In this document: in pieces, positions 16,618 to 26,142 of the stretch
How the letters are laid out: each line of letters begins with the position of its first letter
How positions within the stretch are numbered: position 1 is the first letter of the stretch
Origin: an uncultured beta proteobacterium
GTDB lineage: Bacteria > Pseudomonadota > Gammaproteobacteria > Burkholderiales > SG8-41
Assembly (NCBI GenBank): GCA_903893565.1
Contig: CAITMU010000103.1
Span: 42,325 to 106,324 of the forward strand
DNA length: 64,000 nucleotides
Direction: 5' to 3'
Translations under genes and position numbers: made by a program
The notes under the pieces: model-generated
The model's input: the letters and a program-made list of their open reading frames with translations, nothing else
Databases searched by the model: none
What the model was told of the DNA's origin: nothing

Positions 16618-18246
16618 TTAAACCCTCTTCCAACGCCGTGCACCTTTCTTAAAATCACGAATGATTTCTCTGGCTGCATTGTGGCCCGGCGCGCCCGTCA
16701 CCCCTCCGCCCGGGTGAGTCCCCGCGCTACACATATACAGACCTGCAATCGGGCCCCGATAAGCCCCGTAACCTAGCAAAGGTCTCGCCGTCCACAATTG
16801 ATCTAGGGTTAATGCCCCATGAAAAATATCTCCCCCTACCAAACCAAACCGCTGCTCAAGATCCAATGGCGACAATACCATACGGCCCAACACACTTGCC
16901 TTGAAGTTGGGGGCATATTGATTCACCGTATCGATCACTAAATCGGCCGCTGGTTCTTTAATCTCTGCCCAATCCAGTCCATTGGGTAACACCGGATTAA
17001 AATGCTGACAAAATAAACTCGCTACATGTTGGCCAGGCGGAGCCAATGAGTCATCTACGATCGAGGGGATCACCAATTCAACCACTGGTGCGCGCGAACA
17101 ACCCAATCGACGCGCATCAAAATATGCCTCCTCCATATATCGTAATGATGGGGCTAGAACAATACCGGATTGATGATGTAGGGCAGCGTTATTGCCGGGC
17201 AAACAACTAAAATTAGGTAATTCAGATAAAGCCACATTCATTCTGAAGCTACCCGAAGCGCAATGGTATTGCTTAATACGACGCAAAAAATCAGGCTCCA
17301 GCAATGGGGGGGCAATCAAGCGGGTATACAAGAGCTTTGGATTGATCGCCGACACAACACATCGCCCCTCAATCAGGCGCCCATCGGCAAGTAATACGCC
17401 CTGAGCACCACGCTGATCCACACACACCTGAGTCACTGCACAACCGGTTAAGATCTCAACGCCACGACGTTCGGCTTCCTTGCGCATGGCAGCACTAATA
17501 GCCCCCATCCCTCCGAGGGCATGGCCCCAGGCGCCCCGTTTTCCGTTAACTTCCCCCAGCGCATGATGCAACAAGACGTAAGCCGAACCTGGGGTATAGG
17601 GACTGGCAAAATGTCCGACGATGGCATCAAACCCAAGCGCCGCTTTCAGGGGTGCCGATTCGAACCAATGATCCAGAAGATCACCCGCACTTTTAGTAAA
17701 AAAATCCAAAAGATCCGCGCGGGTCTGAGCCTCAATTTTATGGGCTAGACGGGCTAGGGACAGAGCGCTTAAAAAATCCCCTGTCCATCCCCCTTGCCCA
17801 AGATTGACGGGGGTCTTTAACCACAGTTCGCGCACCACACTGGCGACCCGCTCCAGTCGAGCGTAATACTCGGGTAGGCTTTGGGCATCGCGCGTACTAA
17901 ATCGTGCCACTTCGCCTTGGATCTCAGGCAATGAGCGGCCCATGAGTAAGTATTGATTGTCCGAAAGCGGTAAAAAATTAGCCGCTGCACGCTCCACGAT
18001 CTTAAGCCCATGCTCCGCCAGATTAAGATCCTTAATCACCTTCGGATGCAAAAGGCTAACGGTATAGCTTGCGGTAGAGTTTCGAAAACCGGGGTGAAAT
18101 GACTCGGTGACCGCGGCACCTCCGACTTGATCGCGCACTTCGATTAATCGCACTTTCATACCGGCCCCAGCTAAGTACGAGGCACAGACCAGACCGTTAT
18201 GTCCGCCCCCTATCACCACGGCATCAAAAGGATGTCTCACGCTCAC
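16618..18246 (-). CDS. phytoene-dehydrogenase-like FAD oxidoreductase
   Basis: 542 residues. The N-terminal dinucleotide fold is VIGGGHNGLVCASYLAGAG (about residues 11-29) followed by LIEVRDQVGGAA, and the C-terminal FAD motif includes GLYMCSAGTHPGGGVTGAPG (about residues 508-527). This is the PYROXD2/CrtI-like group found in many non-carotenoid bacteria, so the name phytoene dehydrogenase should not be read as pigment synthesis. No crtB or crtE lies nearby. Downstream is an MFS transporter and upstream an O-antigen ligase (24 bases away); co-transcription with LPS genes is likely, joint function is not shown. Confidence 0.85.
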   Translation of the reverse strand: MSVRHPFDAVVIGGGHNGLVCASYLAGAGMKVRLIEVRDQVGGAAVTESFHPGFRNSTASYTVSLLHPKVIKDLNLAEHGLKIVERAAANFLPLSDNQYLLMGRSLPEIQGEVARFSTRDAQSLPEYYARLERVASVVRELWLKTPVNLGQGGWTGDFLSALSLARLAHKIEAQTRADLLDFFTKSAGDLLDHWFESAPLKAALGFDAIVGHFASPYTPGSAYVLLHHALGEVNGKRGAWGHALGGMGAISAAMRKEAERRGVEILTGCAVTQVCVDQRGAQGVLLADGRLIEGRCVVSAINPKLLYTRLIAPPLLEPDFLRRIKQYHCASGSFRMNVALSELPNFSCLPGNNAALHHQSGIVLAPSLRYMEEAYFDARRLGCSRAPVVELVIPSIVDDSLAPPGQHVASLFCQHFNPVLPNGLDWAEIKEPAADLVIDTVNQYAPNFKASVLGRMVLSPLDLEQRFGLVGGDIFHGALTLDQLWTARPLLGYGAYRGPIAGLYMCSAGTHPGGGVTGAPGHNAAREIIRDFKKGARRWKRV

Positions 18247-18270
18247 TGGAGCACCCCCGATTTATTGATG

Positions 18271-19533
18271 TTAAGACAAGGCAACGGGACTTGTCTCGAT
18301 GACAGGACGGTCTAAAACCACAGGTGCCAGCATAGCCCCCCAAAACAACCAGAAAACGTGGGACTCTGGAAAAGTACGAAAATGCGAGCTAAATAAACTC
18401 GTCAAACACCACACACATAAAACACCCTGCAAAATACCGGTATAGGGACCGGGCTGACGGGATTGCCGAAAGGACACACCTAAAAACAATAAAAAAACCA
18501 ATAACCCAACTATCCCGTTCTCCGTCAGGATAAATAAATATTGATTATGGGGATCCTTCGTCAAACAGTTAGGACAGCCTTGTGCCAAGGCTTCGAAATG
18601 ATCTTTGTATTCTTTGCCAAAGCTACCCGTTCCAAAACCAAACCAAGGTCGCTCAGCAATCATTTGCAACGTATTCTTATAATAATTCACTCTGGCCCCT
18701 GCCGCACTCTCTCGGTCAGTTTGGTAGGCCCGAGCCTCCTCAGCCACTTGGTTGACCCGTTGTCTAAGCCCCGATGAAAGACTAAAAACCAATATGACGC
18801 CCACCCCAATGGCGATTGCAACTCGAATATAATTTTTTTTCCCGTAACGACGAGCAAACCACACCCAGAAAACCACCAATAAACCAATATAAGCACTTCG
18901 CGCCATAGAGGTAAAAATAATGTTCAAGGCAAATAGCGCGGCCAAGGCATACCCCCAACGACGCTGATCCGTTTGAATCTCCCCACCCCAAGCCAAACAA
19001 CACAAGGCGGCCACTGCAAAGGTCATACCTTGGGTGGTATGGTTAGTAAAAACGACTCCGGGGTAATCAAAAGGAAACGCTGGGATCCAACCCAACCAAC
19101 TTACTAAAGAAGCCACCAAACCTATCAGCGATATCAAAACAAAAAACTCGATAAAACGTTTTTTCCAACGCATTTCGGAAAAAAGTCCCAATAAAATGAA
19201 TCCGTAAAAAAGCTTTCGCCAAGACCATAACGAATCCAAACTCTGACTAAAGGAAGCCTCACTGTAGATCGTATCAATAACGAGCAGCAACATAAATGCA
19301 CACAACGCTTGACCCACTCGCTGGCGTATCGCACAACCTAAAATCTCCAACGCCTTCCCCGAAACCAGCCAACTGATTAACATACCCCCCATCGCAACGC
19401 TACAAGCGGCGGTGGACACCGAGACTAAGCCTGCGCCTAAAATGGCACAAAGTCGCGTCAAATCTAGGCACTTTTCTGACCAATTACGGTTTTTAAAAGC
19501 ACTCACACCTTCATCGCCATAGCTGATAGACAT
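18271..19533 (-). CDS. O-antigen ligase-family membrane protein
   Basis: 420 residues with about 10-12 hydrophobic helices. The Wzy/WaaL-type periplasmic loop is present: RVNYYKNTLQMIAERPWFGFGTGSFG (shortened motif: RPWFGFGTGSF) followed by DPHNQYL about 30 residues later, whose histidine is typical of O-antigen ligases. Such proteins move O-antigen from undecaprenyl-diphosphate to lipid A-core on the periplasmic side. Its start overlaps the GT25 gene by 23 bases. Position after msbA and a core glycosyltransferase supports ligase over polymerase, though the two cannot be separated by sequence with certainty. Confidence 0.85.
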   Translation of the reverse strand: MSISYGDEGVSAFKNRNWSEKCLDLTRLCAILGAGLVSVSTAACSVAMGGMLISWLVSGKALEILGCAIRQRVGQALCAFMLLLVIDTIYSEASFSQSLDSLWSWRKLFYGFILLGLFSEMRWKKRFIEFFVLISLIGLVASLVSWLGWIPAFPFDYPGVVFTNHTTQGMTFAVAALCCLAWGGEIQTDQRRWGYALAALFALNIIFTSMARSAYIGLLVVFWVWFARRYGKKNYIRVAIAIGVGVILVFSLSSGLRQRVNQVAEEARAYQTDRESAAGARVNYYKNTLQMIAERPWFGFGTGSFGKEYKDHFEALAQGCPNCLTKDPHNQYLFILTENGIVGLLVFLLFLGVSFRQSRQPGPYTGILQGVLCVWCLTSLFSSHFRTFPESHVFWLFWGAMLAPVVLDRPVIETSPVALS

Positions 19534-20236
19534 ACTTACGCCGCAATTTTTCCAGATGAAATTTTAACCACTGTACCCACCCTGAGTGTGCGGGCTCCAA
19601 GGAAGTGTCAAATAACCCCAACTTACTGCCCTGCTCAACCACCGGATCCTCTAACCATAACATTTGGATACCCAAAATCCGATCCATGCTCTCAAACTGA
19701 TTATCCATGGGTTGACTGATCCGGTTAAGCTCAATCCACTGAAGGCGACGCTGTGCGGTAGCCGGTGTTATTAAATAAGAATCAGCAAATCGACCTCGAG
19801 TCGCTGGATACAGACGCTGCCCCTGACGACGCTGACTGCGGGGAGTGTAGAAGTTACCGCCGCAACCTAAAAAAATTACATGGGGATCCGGATAGTGCGG
19901 CGCTTCTCGCAAGGCGGCTTTCAATCCCTGCATGAAATCTTCGGCTAACACAACATCATCCTCAAGCACCAGATGATACCCCGCGGTGCCTGTTGCAATA
20001 TGCTGTAAGGCCACGACATGCTTCATGGCACAAGATTTTTGAGCTTGTGACAATGGACTCTCGCAAAAATACTGCGCTTCTATCTGGGGGGTGAGGGCCT
20101 CACGATCCCACTCGTTAATCACCTGTGCGGTCAAATCAAAACGCGCCAACTGAGCACGTACGTGGGCTAAACGCTCGGTAAAGGCACGCACGTTAATCAC
20201 ATAAATCGACTGCAAATCCGTCAAAGGGACACTCAT
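19511..20236 (-). CDS. glycosyltransferase family 25 (LPS core)
   Basis: 241 residues. GT25 enzymes add hexoses to lipooligosaccharide core. The signs are the opening IYVINVRAFTERLAHVRAQL (about residues 11-30, shortened), SCAMKHVVALQHIA, the metal-binding LVLEDDVVL at about residue 90-98, VIFLGCGGNFY, and YLITPATAQRRLQ. Cytoplasmic or membrane-associated. It sits between msbA (28 bases upstream) and the ligase gene (overlap), consistent with LPS assembly. Confidence 0.9.
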   Translation of the reverse strand: MSVPLTDLQSIYVINVRAFTERLAHVRAQLARFDLTAQVINEWDREALTPQIEAQYFCESPLSQAQKSCAMKHVVALQHIATGTAGYHLVLEDDVVLAEDFMQGLKAALREAPHYPDPHVIFLGCGGNFYTPRSQRRQGQRLYPATRGRFADSYLITPATAQRRLQWIELNRISQPMDNQFESMDRILGIQMLWLEDPVVEQGSKLGLFDTSLEPAHSGWVQWLKFHLEKLRRKYVYQLWR

Positions 20237-20264
20237 AGGTCATTTGATAAAAAAATATTTGTCT

Positions 20265-22016
20265 TTATGCGCCCTGACTAAACTGCATCCGGTATAAACG
20301 AGCATAAACACCATTGTGATCCAATAAACTTTGATGCATGCCACTTTCCACTATACGTCCAGCCTCGAGCACTACGATTCGGTCGGCGCGCTCAATGGTC
20401 GACAAGCGATGTGCGACCACCAGAGTGGTACGCCCTTTCATCAGCACCTCTAAGGCGCCTTGAACGTGGCGCTCCGACTCGTTGTCCAATGCGGAGGTGG
20501 CTTCATCTAAAATCAAAATTGGCGCATTTTTTAAAAGAGCGCGGGCAATCGCCAATCGTTGTCGTTGGCCCCCTGAGAGCTTCACGCCATTTTCTCCCAC
20601 CATCGTTTTTAAGCCTAAGGGCAGCTGCTGAATAAACTCCATCGCATGGGCTGCTTGAGCCGCTGCAATAATTTCTTCTTGGGTAAATTGATTCGGACTT
20701 CCGTAGGCAATATTAGCTGCAATCGTGTCGTTAAAAAGCACCACATTTTGGCTCACTAAAGCGATATTGTCTCGTAAAGCACTTAATTGAAATTGTGATA
20801 TATCCGTTCCATCGATACGGATGCATCCGCTATTGGGCAGATAAAACCGTGGGACCATGTTAGCCAAGGTCGTTTTGCCACTTCCCGAGGCTCCCACAAG
20901 AGCAATCGTCTGCCCAGGCTCGATCTTCAGTTGGATCTGTTCTAAAGCATTATGTTGACCAGCCTCGTAGGCAAAGCACACGTTGTCAAAGCTAATTTCT
21001 CCCAATACCCGGCCCGGACTGACAGTACCGGTATCGGGTTCGCCCGGCTGATCGATCAAACTATAAATGCTCTCTGCTGCTGCCAACCCGCGCTGCAAGG
21101 AGTCGTTCACACTGGTCAAACGCTTTAAGGGGGCGGTGAGCATCATCATGGCCGCAACAAAGGAGACAAAGCCACCCACACTTAATTGGTCTGAGGCGGA
21201 TTGTTGCGTCGCCAAATACATGATCGTGGCTAATGCCATTGCCGCAATAAACTGCACAATAGGCACACTAGTGGCAGAGGCCGTCACTTGTCTCATGAGC
21301 TGACGACGAACGCTGTTGGCTTGTGCGTCAAATCGTTCCTGCTCAAATCGTTGTCCACCAAAAAGCTTAATCACACGATGCGCTTCAATCGTCTCTTGCA
21401 CCGCTTGTGTGAGCTCCCCCATTTGGTTTTGAACCTGACGGCTAGTCGTTCTTAATCGTTCACTAATAAAGCGCATGAAAATAACGATGACCGGCCCCAT
21501 CACCAATGCCAGCAACGTCAATCGCCAATTTAGCCAGACCATCCACACTAACAATCCTACAATGATCAGCGTATCCCTAAATATAGCCATCAACACGCTG
21601 GTGGCCGCGGACGTTACCTGAGTCACATCGAATGTTAGTTTTGACAATAAGGTGCCTGAGGCTTTGTTATCGTAGAACGGTGCAGGCAACTTTAGCAACT
21701 GGGCAAACATCACCGCGCGTAAATCCATCACCACTTTATGACCCACCCAATTGATACAATACTGCGCTACAAAGTCAGCCAAACCTCGCACCAGAAACAA
21801 AGCCAGAATCACCACGGGTGTCCAGTGCATTAGGGTGGGGTCTTTATCAACAAAAACCCCGTCTAACCACGGCTTTAACAACGCGGGCAATAAAGGCTCG
21901 GTTGAAGAGGTCACCATAATCCCCAAAACCCCCAACCCAAAGGTGCGCCAGTAAGGGCGCACTTGGCGAAGTAAGCGAGAATAAAGCGCCGAACTATTCA
22001 TTGTGTTCATAGACAC
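20265..22016 (-). CDS. msbA: lipid A export ABC transporter
   Basis: 583 residues, full length for MsbA. It flips lipid A-core across the inner membrane. Six membrane helices fill the first 320 residues; the ATPase has Walker A ALVGASGSGKTTLANMV, signature LSGGQRQRLAIARAL, Walker B ILILDEATSALD and the H-loop VVAHRLSTI. FYDNKASGTLLSKLTFD in the membrane part is typical of MsbA. The gene leads a same-strand group with GT25, ligase, oxidoreductase and MFS. A related half-transporter for another lipid is less likely given the LPS neighbours. Confidence 0.95.
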   Translation of the reverse strand: MSMNTMNSSALYSRLLRQVRPYWRTFGLGVLGIMVTSSTEPLLPALLKPWLDGVFVDKDPTLMHWTPVVILALFLVRGLADFVAQYCINWVGHKVVMDLRAVMFAQLLKLPAPFYDNKASGTLLSKLTFDVTQVTSAATSVLMAIFRDTLIIVGLLVWMVWLNWRLTLLALVMGPVIVIFMRFISERLRTTSRQVQNQMGELTQAVQETIEAHRVIKLFGGQRFEQERFDAQANSVRRQLMRQVTASATSVPIVQFIAAMALATIMYLATQQSASDQLSVGGFVSFVAAMMMLTAPLKRLTSVNDSLQRGLAAAESIYSLIDQPGEPDTGTVSPGRVLGEISFDNVCFAYEAGQHNALEQIQLKIEPGQTIALVGASGSGKTTLANMVPRFYLPNSGCIRIDGTDISQFQLSALRDNIALVSQNVVLFNDTIAANIAYGSPNQFTQEEIIAAAQAAHAMEFIQQLPLGLKTMVGENGVKLSGGQRQRLAIARALLKNAPILILDEATSALDNESERHVQGALEVLMKGRTTLVVAHRLSTIERADRIVVLEAGRIVESGMHQSLLDHNGVYARLYRMQFSQGA

Positions 22017-22118
22017 TCATGAGAATGAGCAAACTTCTGATTATAAAGGATTTATTTTCCCCTCACCGGATCCTTTTTTGTCGCTCTCGTTAAGACCCTG
22101 CAAAAACGCTAATAATTG

Positions 22119-22132
22119 AGCGCTTAAGCGCT
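22119..22132. promoter_or_regulatory. 14-base palindrome between mipA-like gene and msbA
   Basis: AGCGCTTAAGCGCT is a perfect palindrome about 100 bases before msbA and just after the upstream MipA-type gene. It could be an operator. It is not followed by a T-run on the minus strand, so a terminator is unlikely. Confidence 0.35.
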
Positions 22133-22256
22133 TTTCATAAGAAGATTTTAGCCTACCACCGGCCAATCCCTCGCGGTTCAATAGATGCCTCGCCTGAATC
22201 GGTTCACTAGCGCAACAAAATGGGCTGAGATAGGCATCGGCTCAATAGCTAGAGCC

Positions 22257-23030
22257 TCATAGATTCCAGGCGTAGCCCATCCAAAAAAATGTCGATTGAT
22301 GGGTTTGCACAATGGGGCTACTCACGACCCCGCTACCAAGCTGTGTCATATTTAAACCAAAAACTACTTTATGTCCCTTATCAATTGCATAATTGCCATC
22401 AAAGCCGACAATAACATTGGTGGTTCCCCCCGGTTGGAACAGGGGTCGGCTTGCGGTCACTTCATTGGCTCTGACGCCAAAGTAGTAGTTGGCGATATCT
22501 TTACTAATGTGATCCAACTCAAAAAGTAGGCCAACATTCCAGTCTTGGCGTTTTATCCACTCTTTGTATAGGGCTACACGCGTCGAGGTGCCATTACTCG
22601 CATGAGACATGTCGCCAAAATAAGCTAAATTCACATCGACCCAAGGCGAAGCCCAATCAAAACTCAGTCCGCCTTCCAAACTGCTTCGCCGTGTCGTCAT
22701 TCCCGTTAAGAGGCTGCCCGAGTGGGCCCCAAAGCCGAAGCGGGGTTCCACAGCAAGTCCAAATCCCATGGTTTTTGTTTCGTTTCCCCATAAGTAAACA
22801 CCCGCCCTGAGCAAATAGACATAAAACATATCATTGTAAGTCGCATTGATCTGAGGAATGGGTAACGCCTGCAGACCTTTCCCCCCCGTGTAATTGGCAA
22901 ACACAATCGGACCTATCCCGGCCGTGCCATCAAAGCCTGGATGTGAATTATCCTTCGTTTGAGCAAAGCCATGCGATGCGCTTACAATGCCGCCTAAAAA
23001 CAGTCCGATACAAAAGATTATTTTATTCAT
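22257..23030 (-). CDS. MipA/OmpV family outer membrane protein
   Basis: 257 residues from the ATG at 23030, which starts a normal signal peptide (MNKIIFCIGLFLGGIVSAS... with cleavage near GFA-Q). ATGs at 23042 and 23060 and an upstream start at 23108 are also in frame. The mature part has alternating strands with aromatic ends, a glycine-rich AGIGPIVFANYTGG near the start and a final WMGYAWNL ending in a hydrophobic residue, as in outer membrane barrels. MipA scaffolds murein enzymes in E. coli; in other bacteria the family is linked to antibiotic and osmotic responses. Its role here is not determined. Confidence 0.8.
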   Translation of the reverse strand: MNKIIFCIGLFLGGIVSASHGFAQTKDNSHPGFDGTAGIGPIVFANYTGGKGLQALPIPQINATYNDMFYVYLLRAGVYLWGNETKTMGFGLAVEPRFGFGAHSGSLLTGMTTRRSSLEGGLSFDWASPWVDVNLAYFGDMSHASNGTSTRVALYKEWIKRQDWNVGLLFELDHISKDIANYYFGVRANEVTASRPLFQPGGTTNVIVGFDGNYAIDKGHKVVFGLNMTQLGSGVVSSPIVQTHQSTFFWMGYAWNL

Positions 23031-23358
23031 GCTTGAAGTCATTGTTTGTGGTTTACACATTAGGGGATACCCTTTTGGATTGGCAATAATAGGCGGACTC
23101 ACTCGCAACGGTTTTGTGGTTTAAAAAGTGAGTTACCGAATTTTAACCTTATTAAAGCAACGGTCCATAGCCGGACGAATCGGTTTTTTAAAATTCATAC
23201 CTTTTTAAGGGGGTTTTGAATTATCCGCATTTTTTAATGCCTCAGCTTCGCCTCGGCTAATGAGGCAGCTTAATTTTTCTGCCGCCCTCGACCCCAGCGC
23301 CTAACTATATTAAGCTCATACCACTTTTTCCCTACCAACCTTTTCATGGAGCTTTTCG
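23031..23358. other. divergent region, mipA-like / MmgE-PrpD gene
   Basis: About 330 bases between the chosen starts. No RNA gene or conserved site is recognised. The part near 23100-23230 has T-rich tracts that may hold promoters, but I see no strong -35/-10 pair. Confidence 0.4.
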
Positions 23359-24726
23359 ATGGACAAAACTACTCAACGCTTGGTCGAGTTTGCCTTGGAA
23401 GCCAAGTTTTCTACCCTTTCCACCCAAACCTTACATGAGTGTAACCGTCGACTGATTGATGCCTTTGCCAGCGCCTTGGCCGCCTACGATGAGCCCCTTT
23501 GCATAGGGGCACGAGCGATCGCAAGTCGCTACTCGGGTTGCCCAGAAGCACACCTTTGGGGAAGTCCCATTAAAACCTCTATGGAGGCAGCCGCTTTTGC
23601 TAACGGAGTCATGCTACGGTATTTAGATATCAGTGACACTTACCTAGGGAAAAGCCGCGGACATCCCAGCGACATGCTATCAGGCGTTTTGGCTGCAGCC
23701 GAACACTTACAATCCGACGGTCCATCGGTGATAACCGCCATAGTATTAGCCTATGATGTTTACTGTAGTTTTGCCGATAGTGTCGACATTAATAGCTTAG
23801 GGTGGGATCAACCCGTTTACGCCATCTTAGGGAGTGTGGTGGGTGTCGCCAAACTGATGGGGCTCAATCACGACCAAATAGGACATGCTATTTCTCTTGC
23901 ACTCACTCCTAACTTGGCTTTGCTTCAAACCCGGCATGGCGATTTAAGCGCTTGGAAAGGCTGTGCAGGACCCAACGCTGCACGTAATGCCATTTTTGCT
24001 TGTTTACTGGCTCAACAAGGATTTACCGGTCCTGCAGATGTTTTTGAGGGTAAATTTGGCTTTTATAATGTCATTTCTGCTTTTGATTGGAAATTACCTA
24101 GCGGGGGTCATCACAAAATTTGCGACACCCATATCAAAAGTCTGCCCGTGTGCTATCACGGTCAATCTAGTGTGTTATGTGCCATGAAACTGCGCACGCA
24201 ACTGCGCTTAGAAGATATTCAGGATATTCACGTCGAGTCCTATGGTGCGGCCTTTAGAATGATGGGTAACGACCCAACCCGTTGGGCACCCACAACCCGT
24301 GAGACCGCTGATCACAGTATGCCCTATGTCATCGCATTGGCTTTAGCCGATGGAAAATTTAACGCACATTCTTTTTCTGATGAACGATTGAAAGACTTAA
24401 CCCTAAAAGGGATTATGAGCAAGGTCCGTGTAAGCGAAGATTCCAATTTGTCGGCCCAATATCCCGAAGGAGCTCCTGGCCGAGTCACCATTCGTACTCA
24501 TCAAGGAAAACTCTTTACTGAAGAATTACGATATCCCACGGGTCACGCTAAAAGCCCCATGAGCGATGCCGATGTAGAACAAAAATTCCGCGACCTAGTC
24601 CCAAATCAGGCTCAACCAGAGCGTATTGAAACATTATTAAAAATCTTAACTCAATTTGAGCAAGTCAAAAATACGAAGACTGAATTCATGGATCTTCTAG
24701 TGCTTCATTCAGATTCAGATCATTAA
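23359..24726 (+). CDS. MmgE/PrpD family protein
   Basis: 455 residues. The MmgE/PrpD fold (2-methylcitrate dehydratase, cis-aconitate decarboxylase and relatives) is shown by RRLIDAFASALAAYDEP near residue 35, FANGVMLRYLDISDTYL at about 78-94, GHPSDMLSGVLAAAE with the conserved active-region histidine, and KSLPVCYHGQSSV-type sequence at about 265. The full PrpD signature is only partly met, and prpB is 35 kb away, so I do not call it prpD. It may act on a tricarboxylate or unsaturated acid. A convergent Bug receptor follows after 42 bases, a common pairing in Alcaligenaceae and Comamonadaceae. Confidence 0.85.
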   Translation: MDKTTQRLVEFALEAKFSTLSTQTLHECNRRLIDAFASALAAYDEPLCIGARAIASRYSGCPEAHLWGSPIKTSMEAAAFANGVMLRYLDISDTYLGKSRGHPSDMLSGVLAAAEHLQSDGPSVITAIVLAYDVYCSFADSVDINSLGWDQPVYAILGSVVGVAKLMGLNHDQIGHAISLALTPNLALLQTRHGDLSAWKGCAGPNAARNAIFACLLAQQGFTGPADVFEGKFGFYNVISAFDWKLPSGGHHKICDTHIKSLPVCYHGQSSVLCAMKLRTQLRLEDIQDIHVESYGAAFRMMGNDPTRWAPTTRETADHSMPYVIALALADGKFNAHSFSDERLKDLTLKGIMSKVRVSEDSNLSAQYPEGAPGRVTIRTHQGKLFTEELRYPTGHAKSPMSDADVEQKFRDLVPNQAQPERIETLLKILTQFEQVKNTKTEFMDLLVLHSDSDH

Positions 24727-24768
24727 ACCCCATCCTCTTCAGAGGACACTGACGATGACCCGCGTAGA

Positions 24769-25752
24769 CTACGGATTTGCCGTTAAGTTGGTTTTTTTGA
24801 CAATTTTTGCCCACTGATCAATTTCTTTAATCATAAATTGACCAAAAGCGCCGCCCTCCAAATAATCCACTTCAACGGCATTATTGAGAAACGTATTTTT
24901 GACTTCTTCTGAGCTCAGTATCTGACGAAGCTGGAGATTAATCTTTTCAATAATGTCACTGGGAACGCCGGCTGGGGCCATTAATCCAAACCAGATCGAG
25001 GTTTCATAGTGTAAAACTCCGGCCTCGGCCACAGTTGGCACGGAAGGTAAAATGACACTTCTACGCTCGCCACTGGTTGCCAGAGCACGCAATTTCTCCG
25101 TTTTAATATGTGGCAACACTGAGGCAATTGTTCCCATCATTGCCTGACTATGACCTCCCAGAAGATCAATAACGGCAGGGCCCGCACTTTTAAATTGTAC
25201 GACCAAACAATCAATGCCAGCCATTTGATTAAACAATACAGTGGCCATATGCACGATCGAACCTTTCCCAGTACCGCCAAAAATTAATGCGCCCGGTTTA
25301 CGTTTCGCTAACGATATAAAATCCTTAACTGATTTCACTGGAAGGCTAGGATGCACCACCAATGCCATACGGCCAGCCGCTATTTTTGCAATGGGGGTAA
25401 ACGATTTAACTGGGTCGTAGGGTAAAGTTTGCAATGATGGTGTAATAGTTTGGGTCGCACTCACTACCAAAAGAGTATAACCATCGGCGATTGACTTTGC
25501 GGCTAAATCCACCCCGATAATACCCCCAGCTCCCCCCCGATCATCAACCACGAACGTTTTACCCAAGCGCTTTGTCAATTCACTGGCGAGCAAACGACCC
25601 ACCAGATCCACACTGCCACCTGCCTGTGTGGGAACAATCACGCGCACCGAGTTCATAGGGTAGGTATCGGCGGCGGCCCAAACATCCTTAGACAAAAAAA
25701 CCACGAGGAAAATGAAAACCATTTTTCGTATTCTGACTAAATTACCAACCAT
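24769..25752 (-). CDS. Bug-family (TctC-like) periplasmic receptor
   Basis: 327 residues from the ATG at 25752, chosen for AGAGGA six bases upstream and a signal peptide beginning MVGNLVRIRKMVFIF. The mature start YPMNSVRVIVPTQAGGSVD, VDDRGGAGGIIGVDLAAKS and ADGYTLLVVSATQ are the standard Bug motifs; PYDPVKSFTPIAKIA follows. These bind small carboxylic acids in the periplasm. No TctA/TctB membrane genes are present here. Paired tail to tail with the MmgE/PrpD gene, it may bind that pathway's substrate. Unlike the other four Bug proteins in the window it is in an AT-richer neighbourhood. Confidence 0.92.
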   Translation of the reverse strand: MVGNLVRIRKMVFIFLVVFLSKDVWAAADTYPMNSVRVIVPTQAGGSVDLVGRLLASELTKRLGKTFVVDDRGGAGGIIGVDLAAKSIADGYTLLVVSATQTITPSLQTLPYDPVKSFTPIAKIAAGRMALVVHPSLPVKSVKDFISLAKRKPGALIFGGTGKGSIVHMATVLFNQMAGIDCLVVQFKSAGPAVIDLLGGHSQAMMGTIASVLPHIKTEKLRALATSGERRSVILPSVPTVAEAGVLHYETSIWFGLMAPAGVPSDIIEKINLQLRQILSSEEVKNTFLNNAVEVDYLEGGAFGQFMIKEIDQWAKIVKKTNLTANP

Positions 25753-26142
25753 CTCATTTCCTCTATTAGGCCGTGGCATCCAATCCTTAAGCGACCATCA
25801 TCGATTTCAATCGATCGGATAAGAGCCGTAAAAGTGAAAGATTTTATCTGATTTTCTCTTCTTTGCCCCGTTTAATAGGAAGATATCAATGCAATAAAGC
25901 CAACCAGCCCCGACCACTACACCTCACATCGCCGCACCAATACATCGGCGAACATCTTAATGAGGGTTTTTTGCTAATAAAATTTGGCTTGGGTTCCAGA
26001 ATGTATTGCCACATTGACTTAAAAATTAAACAGGTGCGGGTCGTTTCCTATGAATAGCGCCTGAAGTAAGTCAATACTTTGGCTCAAAATCGTAGTCAAG
26101 GCAACCTAAACGCCAGATGCATCGAGTCAGTGATGAGGGTAG
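25753..26142. other. AT-rich region without a convincing gene
   Basis: About 390 bases. A 64-codon frame at 25863-26057 exists but its product lacks any recognisable pattern or ribosome binding site. This is the left part of a segment that is visibly richer in A+T than the genes on either side. No tRNA fragment or terminal repeat was found. Confidence 0.4.

Noticed and set aside
16593..16679. ATG at 16679 as MFS start
   Set aside because: It would overlap the upstream gene by 62 bases and add a basic leader; the TTG at 16592 has a good ribosome site.
23359..24726. Calling the MmgE/PrpD gene prpD
   Set aside because: The family includes several dehydratases and decarboxylases and prpB is far away.
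25863..26057. 64-codon frame in the AT-rich segment
   Set aside because: No ribosome binding site, no recognisable pattern, and surroundings show decay.
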